64,000 nucleotides of DNA from Henricia sp. BOLD:AAB3569 (Eukaryota; Echinodermata; Asteroidea; Spinulosida; Echinasteridae). Location: NCBI GenBank assembly GCA_037783545.1, contig JBBELK010000620.1:2480001-2544000 (forward strand). Reading direction: 5' to 3'. Positions 1 to 35,799 of the stretch are shown one piece after another. Below the pieces are notes generated by a model. The model was given only the letters and a program-made list of their open reading frames with translations, had not been told where the DNA came from and made no database searches. How positions within the stretch are numbered: position 1 is the stretch's first letter; each line of letters starts with the position of its first letter. The translations under genes were made by a program, and so were the position numbers.

Positions 1-67
1 GATACATGTACATGTATATGCACTATTTACCAAGTGCTTTTCCCAAGAACACACTCAAAACTCATAA

Positions 68-107
68 CGTGCTCGGGTGGGACTCGAACCCACAACCTCC
101 AGCATAT
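68..107 (-). repeat. tRNA-like SINE head fragment
   Basis: On the minus strand this reads as a T-arm-like segment with a pol III B box (GGTTCGAGTCC) flanked by complementary GTGGG/CCCAC. Nothing resembling the other tRNA arms follows, so it is a SINE fragment rather than a tRNA gene. It sits about 60 bases before the first visible hydrolase exon. Confidence 0.5.
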
Positions 108-166
108 AACTTATAAGGCAGAATTCTGTGCAACATAACAAAAGTTCCTTATATCTCTCACTACAG

Positions 167-394
167 GACGTCCCATACGGTAGAAACGGAAACACACTCG
201 ATGTGTGGCAACCATCAGACACACATCACGATACCTCCTCGCATCAGCGTGATCCTCACAAACCTGTATTTGTCTTCATCTATGGAGGTGCCTGGGCATC
301 TGGGGATAAGAACTTCTATGGCTTACTCGCTCAGTCGTTAGCCGATAACCTTGCGGCTATTGTGTGTGTGCCAAACTACAGCATATACCCAAGG
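167..394 (+). CDS. hydrolase exon (first visible), oxyanion-hole segment
   Basis: Seventy-six codons, phase 0 to 0. The acceptor follows a pyrimidine tract (CTCTCACTACAG|GAC); the donor is CCAAGG|GTAATG. It encodes VPYGRNGNTLDVW, the YGGAW oxyanion motif and NYSIYP. The frame stays open back to 110, but the strong acceptor and the SINE fragment just upstream make 167 the likely exon edge. Confidence 0.9.
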
Positions 395-3300
395 GTAATG
401 GCTATGACTAGGCTGCTTTAGGGGCCGTCCAAAGCTGTCAACATTTTCACGGTTCTACAAAGCATAAGAAGGGGGATGGGGTTGAGGGCCACGTAGGACT
501 TTACATGCACTGTAAAATTTTGACACGTCATGCAGTGCTGCCAACCCTCTCGGATTTTGGGGAAGACATCTGGGAAAACGGGTTCATTCCGGGACTCCAA
601 ACACATCTAAAAATCTCCAAGGTTGTTAATTGACAATCAAGGAGGGTTTTTATCCATGCCAGTTCTCACAAAATTAATCATTTTCTGAAGAATCTGTTGC
701 AAAATCCGGGAGGGTTGGCAGCTCTGCGTCATGGTACTGACAAATAATTTTGATAAGTAGTATTTCGGGGGGAAGGGGGGTGGGGGAAAGAAGTGTTTCG
801 AAAATACTACTCTCTGTAGAACCGTGAAAATGTTGGACGGCACCTGTTGATAACCACTCAGTCAGAGACACTGTTTACTAATCAATATTATTTTGTCATT
901 TCTTTATCTCGATAACTCAAATAACTTGATTAGCCTGCATATTTTCCCGTTTTGTTGATTTCTACATTTGATTACATACCATTTATTCATTTAATTATAT
1001 GTAACCCTATTATATGTTTGTCCGATTGTTTGTAGGTCTTATGTAAGTCTTTGTTTCCTTGTTAAGGGCATCGCCATATAAGCTGTTTTGCTTCGGCAGA
1101 TGCCTCCATAGTGCCACCCATATTATCTGTTTTTGTTTCTCATAGATGTAATTAATGTACAGTTTAATGGCATTATGGAAATAAATGTTGATTGAATGAA
1201 TGAATAATATGACTTTAAAAATCTGCTTGAAAGTATGGCACATTTCTCTTGGCCATCAAGTTCAAGTGCCCGATTTTAATTTCCATGGGCTTAACACTTT
1301 TAACCCTTCAGATGTTATATGGGTCATTCCATAAATACGGGACCCAGTGTCCCTCTTTACGTCGTTACACTTCCGGAGTTGATTTTTTATACATACCGGG
1401 CTTCAGAGAACGGTTACCCTCAGCATATATGAACAATATATGGCCTCGTAAATCAAACAACACCTTTGCCTGTTAATATTACCCAAAACATGACGAGAAC
1501 AATTCAATAAACTGGTGCGATCTTCTAAATTATGCAAGTGTGACATTTTGAAATTTATTTTGAAGAATTATTGAAATTTCGCTCATAATATAATTTGAAT
1601 TTATAAGGTACAGGTTTTACAGGTGGGTAAAACCAAAAGCTACCTTTTCCAGAAAGAACCTGGTCAAAAAGACTTGAAATGTAATCGTAAGAAATTTAAA
1701 ATGCCTTGGTGTCCCCACTTACGTCGTTAAACAATTTTCTCGAATAGTATCTAAACTATGACACCAAGACATGTCTAAATGTTTGGAAATTGTTTCAAAT
1801 ATCCTACACTTCAGAAATTGCACGGAAATTTCTTCAAAATATTTTAATATTTTAGGGAGCGCATGTGGACTAGTGGGTATGAAGCGGGACTCCCAATCAG
1901 AGGTTGGGGGTTCGAGCCCCACTTCGACCAACGTGTCTGTGTCCCTGGGCAAGGCACTTAATCCCAGTTGCCTCGTCAACCCAAGCGATATATGGGAAGC
2001 TGTTAAGGGGAATGCCACAATCTAACTGCTGATAGGGTTGTGCGCCTGACCAGCAGCCACCTAGTTGAAGCGAAATGGTTCTGGCGATTCCCTGATGGCA
2101 GCGGTAATAATGGTAACAGTGCCTTTAGCACCCTGCAGGGTGGATATGTGCGCTATACAAATCTAATTATTATTATTAGTAACTTGAACAGGCCATTTTT
2201 ACAAATGCATCAAACTGTCACACTTTTCCCCCCATATTTATGGAAGGACCCATATACATTAACTAGAGTTCTTCCTAAATCATCCACTTCCCCTTTGCTA
2301 AAATGTTTGTGGCTGTAACTTTGAAAGAATTTGGTAAATTTTGGCAACACCTTACGTTTAATAATTATACAGAAGCCACTTCAATTGTGGCAACTGACAT
2401 TTCATTCACAAACTTCTATTAAGGGCACTGTAACTGACATGCTGCATGATCTGGAAGACACTATTGAATGGATCAAGTCTTCCGAGATCATCAAACATCT
2501 TGGAGGTGATTCAGATCAGATAGTCATCTGTGGACACTCTGCAGGAGGGCATCTGGCTGCCTTACTGGCAGTGGACCTTGCACAGAGAACAGATAGTCAG
2601 GTATGGATCCTGCAATGTCGGCCATCTTAGGGGGCAATTACGTTGTCAGTGTGTCATGCATAAGTTATGCTACATGTACGTTTACACCATGTCCCCGGCG
2701 CCCCGGTTTGGCCAAAACGTGGCGTGCCGTGGAACTTTTATTGTCTTTTTATTACTTTGGCTCGACTCGGCCCTTGTTGGGCCGGTGTGTTGCGTTCTAC
2801 CACGGTGCGTTACGTCCCGGTACGGAAAGCGTGGCATTCCGGGCCGCGAGGCGGACGGCGCGCCCCGGAACCGGGACGGCGCACTACGTTTCAAGCACCG
2901 TTCAACTATGGATGGGTCCACGTCCCAGGCCGGCCTGCTAAGTTCTGATGCAGTGCCTCACGTCCGGCCCGTTCGTGTCACGTTTGTTGTCCCGGCCCAA
3001 TACGTTCCCGACGGTGTGCGAGGGTCTGCTGCGGCGCCCTGCAACTGAACGTGGCAGCTGTCACGTTTCAAGCCCCGGTGGTCACCCGGTGAGCCTCGGT
3101 GGGTATAAATAGTGCGCTCCACACCTTCATTTTCACTTCGTCCAGGAGCGCTGCCGCAGCAAAATCATCCTCATCGTTGGCGCACCGCAGCTCACCGGGC
3201 CGCATTTACACCATGCTGTGGCCACTACCGTGACGGGCCCTGGCAGACAGTGGGGTGCCGGGCTTCCAAACGTGGTGGAGCGTGAGGCACCGGCCGCGAT

Positions 3301-5994
3301 CAGAGGACCCCGGTGAGTCAAGGCACACTGCGGTCCGTCACGATTCTCATTAGTGCCGGGCCAAAATTTTTGACAGAGCTGCTCACTGGCCGGTGGCAAG
3401 GGTGAGCTACGGTCATTCACGTTTCGCCACCCCGGTCCCCTACGCTCCCCGACGTCCATCCCGGTGCCTCCACGGTGCTCCTCTACCGGGGACATGGTGT
3501 AAACGTAGCATAACACTTTGTGGATCTACTGTCCCATATTTTAATAAGAAAGCCTGCCTCTCAACATGGCTGCTGGTGCAAAGGATCTATCTAGATTTCT
3601 AACTCTCATTTCTGGGTCTTTGTCAAGTCTACAGGTCCTTTTGGCGATCGAGATAATATTTTCCAAGAAATGCTTTTATCTTTTAAAACAGAAAAGCAGG
3701 ATGAACCCAAAAATTGTTTTGCTTGCAAGCACCCTCGAGCTAAAAGTTAGTCTTTGTTGGAGCTCCATGAGAGCACGGGCCGATTTCACAAAGCACGACG
3801 ATCCTTCATAACACCAGGGGCCAATTTCATAAAGCTTGTCGTCTGTTTTGTTCGAACGCATTCATCGTCTGCTTTCATAAGTAAACGTCAACATTTTCAA
3901 ATACCATCATCGGTTATGTTTCCATTTTGGGATGATTATCACTACCACAGAAGACCCTTGCCTGTCGCTGACTGGAATATTTCAACAACAGTTGAAAGTT
4001 GTGTATCTGTTGGAAAATGTGTCTCAAATTTTGCCGAGAATGGCGAAGAAAAAATATGGCGTCACGTTAGCAAAAAATCGGTAGGTTAGCATGCGGTTTG
4101 GTTTGCTAGTGCTTAAACAGTTTTATGAAATGGAGAGAGTGCTGCTTAATCAAAAATCGGGTGCTAACATGTTTTATGAAATTGGACCCAGTTGCATCTC
4201 AAGTAACGTAGTACGTGCTTCATGAAATCGACCCCTGGTCACGTGAAAGACCACTCCAGCCACGTGCTTTGTATTTTTATGAACGAGACGGGGGTCAACC
4301 ACGGGAATTTTTTTTTTCTTTTTAAGTTGCTGGATGCTAATAACTCCTAGCTTCCATGCCTTATGTTTAACGTTCACACCTCACCGCAGAATAATTCCAG
4401 TGGTCTCGACAAATCAACAGCCACAAGGAACCTAACATCCGTACGTGGTATCATCACAATCGGTGGAGTGTTTCATATCATGGATCATTATCACTTTGAA
4501 GCAAGTCGCGGAGTGGAGGATCTCTCCGGCATGTGGAGGGCCATGGAGGGGATAAACAATTTTGACAAGTACTCCCCCTTGCTAAGACTTGAGATCTTAG
4601 ATCACCAGCAGATTTTAAGGCTAGTATCTTGGAAGATTGATCCTCAGAATGTAATCCTTAGCTACAAATGTGATGACGTCATGTTCAGGTTTCAGAGAGA
4701 ATAGCAAAACCACAGTCGCCACGTTCTCAATTTTGACAGTGGACGATTGCGACTTGACCCACTCACAAAACCCCTCCCTGCTCTGACACCAACAAATAAA
4801 TGATGCATTTTCTGTGTCCGCCTATCCACAAGCCGACATAAAAAATATGACGGGCAAAACCCCTCCCTTGAAAAATTCATGGATCCGCCCCTGTCAACAT
4901 GATATCATTACGTCCGAGTTTACATGATAATCTGAATGTCCCTATTTACCTTATTTCTTCAGTCCACTTGGCCCTGGTGAGATTTGAACCCAAGCCACAA
5001 ATAAAGTACACAACACCAACCTACATCTGATTGGTTATACAGTCGAAACTCATTATTTAGAGGTCCTTTGGACTTTGCATTGTTATAACAGGAAAGTGTC
5101 GTTACATGTATCAGGAATGAAAACAATGAATTGGGAGCCAAAATTGTCCTCGTTATACATGTAAAGGGCCTGTCACACCTAGCTGATTTGGCTCGCTGGA
5201 GCTATACCGGAGCACAAATTTGACGATTTTCAGTTCTAGTACGGCAGCGCAACGGTATCACATCGCTGAAAACGGTAGTACATCTTCAGAACATCGGCGA
5301 AAAAATTAGCAACGGCAGGCGACGGTTTACATTTTTGAACATGCTAAACAATTTCTGCCGTTGCGCTGCCGGAGCGAGCAAAGGGACTACAACGGCAGTA
5401 CAACAGTATCACTCCGCTATAGCTCCGGTCAACGGTGGCACATCGGTAGAACAACGGCGGCGCCTCGGTAACACTAAGATGACAGAAAAGTGGTTTTCGG
5501 TAGGACAACGGTAGAACAACAGTATCACAACGGGAACGCCGGTACTACATCGGTATTGCTACGGCCCATTTTTCAAGTGCTTTCTCGACGGAGCTCCGCC
5601 GATTTTCTCGCCGTTGTTAATTGTGTGCTCCGGTTTAGTCCCGGCGAGGTACATCGGTAGTGTGTGACAGGCCCTTAAGCAAAATACTTTATTAACAGTG
5701 CTCTTATTATCAAGGTTCGACTGTAATTCAAAAGAATGTTTCTTTGGTCTTTCTAGATTGCCACCATTCGTACTCATTCACGGCACTCAAGATGGCACAG
5801 TGCCAATGTCAGCATCTGAGAAGTTTGCCTCGTCTTTGAAGCATCGCAGAGTCCCTGTTTCCATGGAGATCGTTCCTGAAGGAGGCCACTCCCCCTTGGT
5901 GATTGCTATGATGGAGGAGGGGCGACATTTTCACGATAAGATGATAAATGTAGTTAGGGAACATGTTAGAGCTTTAGTGGAACGTAAAAGTTAA
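167..5994 (+). CDS. alpha/beta-hydrolase, isoprenylcysteine methylesterase-like / kynurenine formamidase superfamily (5' end outside window)
   Basis: Serine hydrolase, predicted to cleave an ester or amide; the family includes prenylcysteine methylesterases and arylformamidases, and the substrate cannot be decided here. Exons 167-394, 2424-2600, 4390-4619 and 5757-5994 join in frame to 290 codons plus TAA. Numbered from the first visible codon: oxyanion-hole loop YGGAW in exon 1; NYSIYP then GTVTDML across the first junction, as in the family; nucleophile Ser115 in GHSAGGH; family motif SRGVEDLSGM in exon 3; acid Asp224 in HGTQDGTVP; His256 in EGGHSP. Phases are 0, 0 and 2. The third junction uses no good GT donor; AAG|GCTAGT, a GC donor, gives the right phase. 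The initiator Met and N-terminus lie upstream of the window. The gene converges on PARG, 2.6 kb away. Introns hold many transposon remains. The family call is firm, the exact enzyme name is not. Confidence 0.92.
421..843. repeat. short inverted-repeat element, GGCCGTCCAA family, copy 1
   Basis: The ends are complementary: GGGGCCGTCCAAAG with TCAACATTTTCACGG on the left, and CCGTGAAAATGTTGGACGGC on the right. It begins 26 bases after the donor of the first visible hydrolase exon. A diverged second copy lies at 6014-6768. Confidence 0.75.
1318..2253. repeat. GGGTCATTCC terminal-inverted-repeat element, copy 1 (split by a SINE)
   Basis: Begins ATGGGTCATTCCATAAATA and ends with the near-complement ATTTATGGAAGGACCCAT. 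Comparison with the intact copy at 27514-28120 shows that a SINE (about 1850-2178) was inserted into it later. Confidence 0.8.
1853..2178 (+). mobile_element. tRNA-derived SINE
   Basis: A-box-like TGTGGACTAGTGGG and B box GGTTCGAGCCC, then the body motif CCCTGGGCAAGGCACTTAAT and a tail ending in an ATT-rich run. It interrupts the GGGTCATTCC element, so it is the younger insertion. It lies inside a hydrolase intron. Confidence 0.8.
2424..2600 (+). CDS. hydrolase exon with nucleophile elbow GHSAGGH
   Basis: Fifty-nine codons, phase 0 to 0, from TATTAAG|GGC to GTCAG|GTATGG. It encodes the helix after the oxyanion strand, then GGDSDQIVICGHSAGGH, with the catalytic serine. The donor GTATGG appears to be the first bases of an inserted foldback element (see findings). 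Confidence 0.93.
2664..3514. mobile_element. GC-rich element with ~30-bp terminal inverted repeats
   Basis: The ends are GTTATGCTAC ... GTTTACACCATGTCCCC and, complementary on the right, GGGGACATGGTGTAAAC GTAGCATAAC. The left end has an extra ATGTAC. The interior is visibly much richer in G+C and CpG than anything around it. The open frames inside (up to 172 codons, in several overlapping frames) are a by-product of that composition and match no family I know. No transposase was recognised. Confidence 0.75.
3104..3111 (+). promoter_or_regulatory. TATA-box-like core promoter in the GC-rich element
   Basis: GGGTATAAATAG stands in an otherwise G+C-rich context, followed 20-30 bases downstream by pyrimidine-rich TTCATTTTCACTTCG, where a start site would be expected. 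Transcription from it is inference. Confidence 0.35.
3770..4236. repeat. nested CCAATTTCATAAAGC-family inverted-repeat elements
   Basis: Several motif copies occur (GGGCCGATTTCACAAAGC, GGGGCCAATTTCATAAAGC) with the complementary TTTATGAAATTGG and TTCATGAAATCGACCCC. The arrangement suggests one element inserted in another. Related copies lie at 14834-15630, 20015-20128, 22409-22676 and 50987-51232. Confidence 0.65.
4390..4619 (+). CDS. hydrolase exon with family motif SRGVEDLSGM
   Basis: Acceptor CTCACCGCAG|AAT, phase 0 in and phase 2 out. It encodes a lid-like segment with HYHFEASRGVEDLSGM and FDKYSPLL, which precedes the acid-bearing strand in this family. The only phase-compatible border near the expected end is AAG|GCTAGT, a GC donor. 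A read-through would add about 28 codons unlike the family and then stop. Confidence 0.8.
5164..5677. repeat. inverted-repeat element AAGGGCCTGTCACAC
   Basis: Begins AAGGGCCTGTCACACC and ends with the complement GTGTGACAGGCCCTT. The interior is built of short imperfect ACGGTAGNACAAC-like repeats. There is no coding potential. It lies in the last hydrolase intron, 80 bases before the last exon. Confidence 0.8.
5757..5994 (+). CDS. hydrolase last exon, acid and histidine of the triad
   Basis: Starts at TTTCTAG|A in phase 2 and ends at TAA. It encodes LPPFVLIHGTQDGTVP (acid), SEKFASSL, and VPEGGHSPL (histidine), then a C-terminal helix. Sequence and length are as expected for the C-terminus of the family. 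Confidence 0.93.
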
Positions 5995-6013
5995 TGTTAG
6001 ATTATTTACCAAC

Positions 6014-6768
6014 GGCCGCCCAAAGTTGTCAACATTTTCACAGAACTACAAAGCGTTGAAATGAGGGAGGGGGTCAAGGGCTACGTACGATTTTACATGC
6101 ACTGTAAACATTTCTTGGTAGTGACAAAAAAATGTTAAAGCTGGGTGGAAATCTCCCTTCACTTTAATGGTTTTCAACAGTATTCCGTCCTTTATGCACT
6201 AAGAACATTTTATTCAGAATTTCATCCTGCAAAAGTCAGAAAATGTCAGTCTTTTTCCCGAGACTCTTTTCAAAACGAAAGGTCACGTCAATCAACTCGA
6301 GCTTTGTGTGTGACGGCGAGGAGACACAGAGCTGCTTTACTGACTGTGGTCGTGTAGTGTACCTAGCTCCTCGCAGCAAACACGTACAATGCACGCACAG
6401 AACCGCAGATTTTCCACAGAGTTGCAAGTGTTACCACGCACGAAGCTGGCATTTTATTGATATCAAAAATGAATTCAGTGTAACAACCACTGAGAAAATA
6501 CGTTGAAAACTTTTACAGCAAAATAGTGACTGTCTCCTCGCTATGATGTAGCGGGGTCAATGCATATCATTATGACATCACCCTGTTTTTCATTTTTCTC
6601 TCTAATATAAAGTCAGCAATAAAGATAAGAAAAACGCAACTTTATCAAGTAACATCCGTTTTATAAAATAACTTTCTTCAAGCTTTCAGCCCGGCTTTAA
6701 GTAGTATTTCGGGGGGAGGAAGGCGGTCTTGAAAAATACTACGCTCTGTAGAACTTTGGACGGCCCCC
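6014..6768. repeat. GGCCGTCCAA-family element, copy 2
   Basis: The left end GGCCGCCCAAAGTTGTCAAC and the right end CTGTAGAACTTTGGACGGCC correspond to copy 1 at 421. The interior (about 6130-6680) is longer and unrelated. It starts only 20 bases after the hydrolase stop codon, so the 3' UTR is either very short or made of this repeat. Confidence 0.6.
6618..6623 (+). other. possible polyadenylation signal of the hydrolase gene
   Basis: AATAAA, about 620 bases after the stop codon, inside repeat sequence. It is the first such hexamer downstream on this strand. Confidence 0.3.
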
Positions 6769-7536
6769 AAATCAATTAGCACTAAAGTACACTTTCATGT
6801 TTTGTAAATGATACTGTTAATCACGCAAAGATTGTATTAAAATTTGCCATTTATATTACATTCTAATGCAACTGAAGTTTGTACAGGTCAGTTTGTAAAT
6901 GACTATTTTTACACATTAATTTATAAATATTTACATCTAAATAAGCACAAGAATTGCACTCTGTTAATTATCTCTATTTGTTGATACAGACTTGTCATCT
7001 CAGAATACATTTATGTCAACGTTTTCATTGATCCAAAGCATAGGATAAAATGCTTCTTGTAACTTAAATTTCTTAAAAAACAATTTGAAAGGAGATTGGC
7101 AATTTTGTTTGATAAAATAAAGGATATTCATGCTTGATCAAGGATTCAGGTTAAACAGAGTACTGACTGAGATTATCAGATAACATCTTTAAATTTTTAA
7201 AAGAGCATTTTCGTCTCAACTCGTCGCCTGAAATTTCTTTTAACAAAATCACAAGGAAATGCAGTACATTGCAACTAATAAAGATGATATATACTGCTAA
7301 AATTATACTTCTCAACGTTGTTGTACAACGTTTATTATGGCTTTGCCAAATGATTGGATTCCGGGACAATCTAAGAATCTGAATACCATTCTCAGACCTT
7401 TCTGAAATTATTCTTTACCAAGCTGTTCCTGGTTGAAAAAGGCGGAATGAGTGGGCAGTCATAAATCCAAGTACATACTTGCAATAAAGGTCAATTATTG
7501 CAAATCCTTTAATCGAGGAACATCCTTCGATTCAAG

Positions 7537-8382
7537 TACAATAAAATCTCTTTAAGTCGAAACTCAAGGGAATGGACGAAAACTTTGGGGTATCCAGAGT
7601 TCGAGTTAAACGGAGGTCCTGATTCGCTCCGCTCAATGCACGAAAAGTGTCCACCGTAACTCGCTGTGTATGTTGTGGACTCGGTATTTAGCCCATTTTG
7701 TAAGCCCTTTTCGCAGCTCCAAAACATCGTTTTGGCAAGATTTTTGTTGTTACTTGAAGGTCTATTTTATGTACAAAATTAAAATAATAAAATGTCCATT
7801 TTGTAAAGCACGTACCATGTGTTTTGTGTCTTAATTTTGTGGTGTTATTTTCATCGTATTTTGCGGGCGGTTTGCACTGCTGCACGCACGCACGTACGTA
7901 CGGCCAGCAGTGTGATTGCGTGATCAGTGCTATCCTGTACTTGCCATTGTCCACAGTGCAGTGCATGGTATGGCTACGGACCACATGGTTCCGGGTATGC
8001 TTAACAATGGCAGTGAGCATGTGCGAGCACAACGCGATCTTCAATGCAGGCCTTGCGGTACCATTCAGGCATTCCAGGAAGGCAGATTTGTTGCGGTTAT
8101 GGATTGATTAGGCCCTATTGTATCAGGTGACATTATGCATCATGCTGCATCTTTTGATGAAAAGACGGATTATATCGACAGATAAGACTCCCTTCGGTTG
8201 CGGTTTCTTTTTAGATTTGCCGAAAAACAATTTGAGGTAAACGGAGCCACTTGCACAGGAATTTCGAGTTACGAAGGTATTCGTGTGCACAAAAGCCTAT
8301 TCTCATGTTGGGAATGAGGATTATTTTGAGGTAAACGGAGTTTCGAGTTATCCGGTTTTGACTTAACGAGATTTTACTGTAC
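7537..8382. mobile_element. Tigger/pogo-like non-autonomous DNA transposon
   Basis: The ends TACAATAAAATCTC and GAGATTTTACTGTA are complementary, and longer matches (TTAAGTCGAAACTC, GAGTTTCGAGTTATCC) sit just inside. TACAGTAAAATCTCGTTAAGTC is the style of Tigger ends, with TA as target. No transposase remains. It lies between the hydrolase stop and the PARG stop, flanked by diverged copies of CTTTAATCGAAGAACATCC. Confidence 0.7.
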
Positions 8383-8618
8383 ATACTTGCAATGAAGGAC
8401 GTACTTCGATTAAAGAATGCCCATCCTTTAATCAAAGTACGTCAGTTAATTATTGCAAATCCTTTAATCGAAGAACATCCTTCGATTCAAGTATGCACTT
8501 GATCTGTAGGCACCCCTGACTTGGCTACTACACACTGTTGAAACCTACATGTACTTTAAAACAAAATGTCTTCTTACTAAAGGTTTTAAGCCAGTACTTC
8601 TCGACCAAAATGAAAACC

Positions 8619-33535
<24,917 letters not shown>

Positions 33536-33720
33536 TGGCGATTAGACAACACCTTGCATCAAGCCGGTTGAGACGGTACAGTACGGTACCGGGTACCTTG
33601 GTACTGGTACTGCGGCGCGGGTAGACGACTTTGAGGGTTAAGGTAGATGGCGCACTTACTACGAGGAGCTAGCTTACTCTGCAACTCCGCAAAATGTCGG
33701 CGGACGCGGACTTAACTTCA
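33536..33720 (-). promoter_or_regulatory. PARG: PARG 5' UTR / promoter region
   Basis: CpG-containing, non-repetitive sequence directly upstream of the PARG ATG, with GGTACC-centred near-palindromes (about 33570-33610) and no TATA box. Position alone makes it the presumed promoter. Confidence 0.45.
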
Positions 33721-33759
33721 CCATATTAAATGTTCACGATGCCCTCAGCGGCGGCACCA

Positions 33760-34080
33760 GACCTGTTAATTTGGGGGGGCAAGAGGGGGGAAAACTTAAA
33801 TTTAGGGGGGCAAACAAAAATCTATAATGTAATTTTGTACTGCAGAAAAGCATTGACTTACCACAACTGTTGAGTGGGGGTATTTCCTGGCAAATTTATC
33901 GAAAGTGTATTACCATATTGGGCTTTTTTGATGGTGCCAGCTAATTATGATGGATGAAATTGAGTTTACAGCGCAAACAACATTGTAACAAATTGGGTGA
34001 TTTGATTAGCACTGGGGGTGCATTTGCTTCACCCCTCCCCCCCCCCCCCCCCCCCCCCCACCCTCGTAGCGCCGCCGCTG
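33760..34080. repeat. G/C-run-bearing repeat upstream of PARG
   Basis: GGGGGGCAAGAGGGGGG at the left and a C run of over 20 bases at about 34038-34060, ending GCGCCGCCGCTGG. GC-skewed dispersed repeat without genes. Confidence 0.55.
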
Positions 34081-34516
34081 GATGCCCTTTTATCATCTTT
34101 TTATATTTTAAGCATAAATAGTTAGACACCAACAAGTTTAAACTAACTAGACAACTCCAATGACATGCGGAACTTAAGAAGAGCTGGCCTAAGACACAAG
34201 AAACTGAATAGAAATCTCACCAAAAAACTCCCTTCTTGCACAAACGCTGCAGCAAGCGGCAAAAATTAAGAAATATCCGAAGAAAATGTCGCATGAGGGC
34301 GGCACACATTTTGCTTCTAAATTAGACTTCACACAGTCCTTTGGCATAAAACGCTACAATAGTACGCCTACCATTACTAGACAAATCATTAGCGATTCGG
34401 CTTGCGTGAATGAATATTAATTAGGGTTTTGTTTTTGCTCTACACAACATAATTTGATTAGCCTCTGCATAACTTTGCTTAGGGGTGGGGGGGGGGGATG
34501 ATTTATGTAGCCTATA

Positions 34517-34790
34517 AGTACATTGGAAAGCCTGAAATCCAGTAATATCTCTGTATAAAGTACAGTGGTCTGCCTGAAATCCACCTCAAACGCTGCAGTA
34601 CGATTTCTGTATCAAGTACACTGATTAGCCTGAAATCCACCTCAAACGCTGCAGTAAGATTTGTGTATAAAGTATATTGGTCCGCCTGAAATCCACCTCA
34701 AACGCTGCAGTAAGATTGTTGTATAAAGTATATTGGTCTGCATGGAATCGACTTCAAACGTTGCAGTAAGATTTCTGCGTAAAGGACATA
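34517..34790 (+). repeat. ~56-bp tandem repeat, about five copies
   Basis: The unit carries GCCTGAAATCCACCTCAAAC and GCTGCAGTAAGATTTCTGTA. Its complement forms a second array at 39196-39335. The units are contiguous, so this is not a CRISPR. Confidence 0.85.
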
Positions 34791-35089
34791 ATGACTTGGC
34801 GAGAAAAACGCCGCAGTGCAAGGTTTGTGTGGATAGTATACTGGACGGCGCGTATGAATACTGTAGTTCCGGGAGAGATGCGTCCCGGCGTTTGATCCGT
34901 CGCTCTCAAGCTCATCGCGTCGTGGAAATTTGCATAGTTTTTGTTAATTCTGCTCAAACTGGATAAGGTTAAAATCCATATGTTTTGGAAATGCATTCAT
35001 TGTAATATAGGCCTACAAGAACAATTAGAGAGACACTTGACAATGTAAATGAATGTGACTTTTCGAAAACTTTTATTGTCAGTGTAAAA

Positions 35090-35420
35090 CATTCGTTCAT
35101 TTTTATAATCATTTATTTATTTATATCTGATATTTAATCAGGGTGACTCGTTCACATTAATGTGGTCTCCCACGAGGCCCTGAATGTAAAAACAATACTA
35201 TAAAACAATTAAAGTAACATAAGATTCATTACAAATTAGAAATATTAATAAAATAATAATAAACAGGCAAGAGGTTTTAGTTAAATTTAGTTTAAATAAA
35301 TAAAACAATGCTTTAAAACAAACATAAAATAATCGACGAAATTATACACAAATGACAGAAAAAGTAAAAATGGAAATCACACGAGAATAAAGAAATCCTG
35401 GATAAAACATATAGTATCAA
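35090..35420 (-). mobile_element. LINE 3' end (minus strand)
   Basis: Minus strand: CAGGGCCTCGTGGGAGACC, GAACGAGTCACCCTGATTAA, then ATATAAATAAATAAAT. This is the form of a non-LTR 3' terminus with an (AAAT)n tail; the upstream UTR is AT-rich. Confidence 0.55.
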
Positions 35421-35799
35421 TTAACAAACAAATAGATGGACGGGTTAACTGACAACAGACTGACCAATAGTCAAACGCATATAGGAAGGGATGGACAAAT
35501 ACACTAACGGACAGACATACAAACAGATGCTACGACGAGCAGACGGACAAACATATACGGATAGGATGACAATTCAATAAAATTGATAAAATATATACGT
35601 GTAGTAATAATACAGTTATAAATACTATACAGAGATGAACCAAAATCATTATACCTAACATGTAAATTAAACAAGGGTATCTTTTAGTACTGACTTGAAA
35701 GAGCTAATTGATCCTGCCGATCTCATTGCAACGTCCTTACTTAACCTTTGCACATGCTAAGCAACGTTTTGCCTAATCTTTGGTTCATTATTATGGGTT

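Larger units (their letters stand above)
2601..3590. repeat. foldback element (GTATAGAGC family), split by a GC-rich insertion
   Basis: The left half (2601 to about 2663) and right half (about 3515-3590) match the intact 150-bp foldback copies at 45390-45541 and 54463-54614. Those copies have complementary ends beginning TGTATAGAGC. The left edge coincides with the 5' splice site of the hydrolase intron. Confidence 0.65.

Noticed and set aside
2530..3048. Longest open frame of the window (172 codons, +)
   Set aside because: It starts in a real hydrolase exon in the wrong frame and runs through the GC-rich element, where stops are rare by composition in several frames at once.
34517..34790. 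CRISPR-like repeat array
   Set aside because: Units are contiguous ~56-bp tandem repeats without unique spacers, in a eukaryotic genome.
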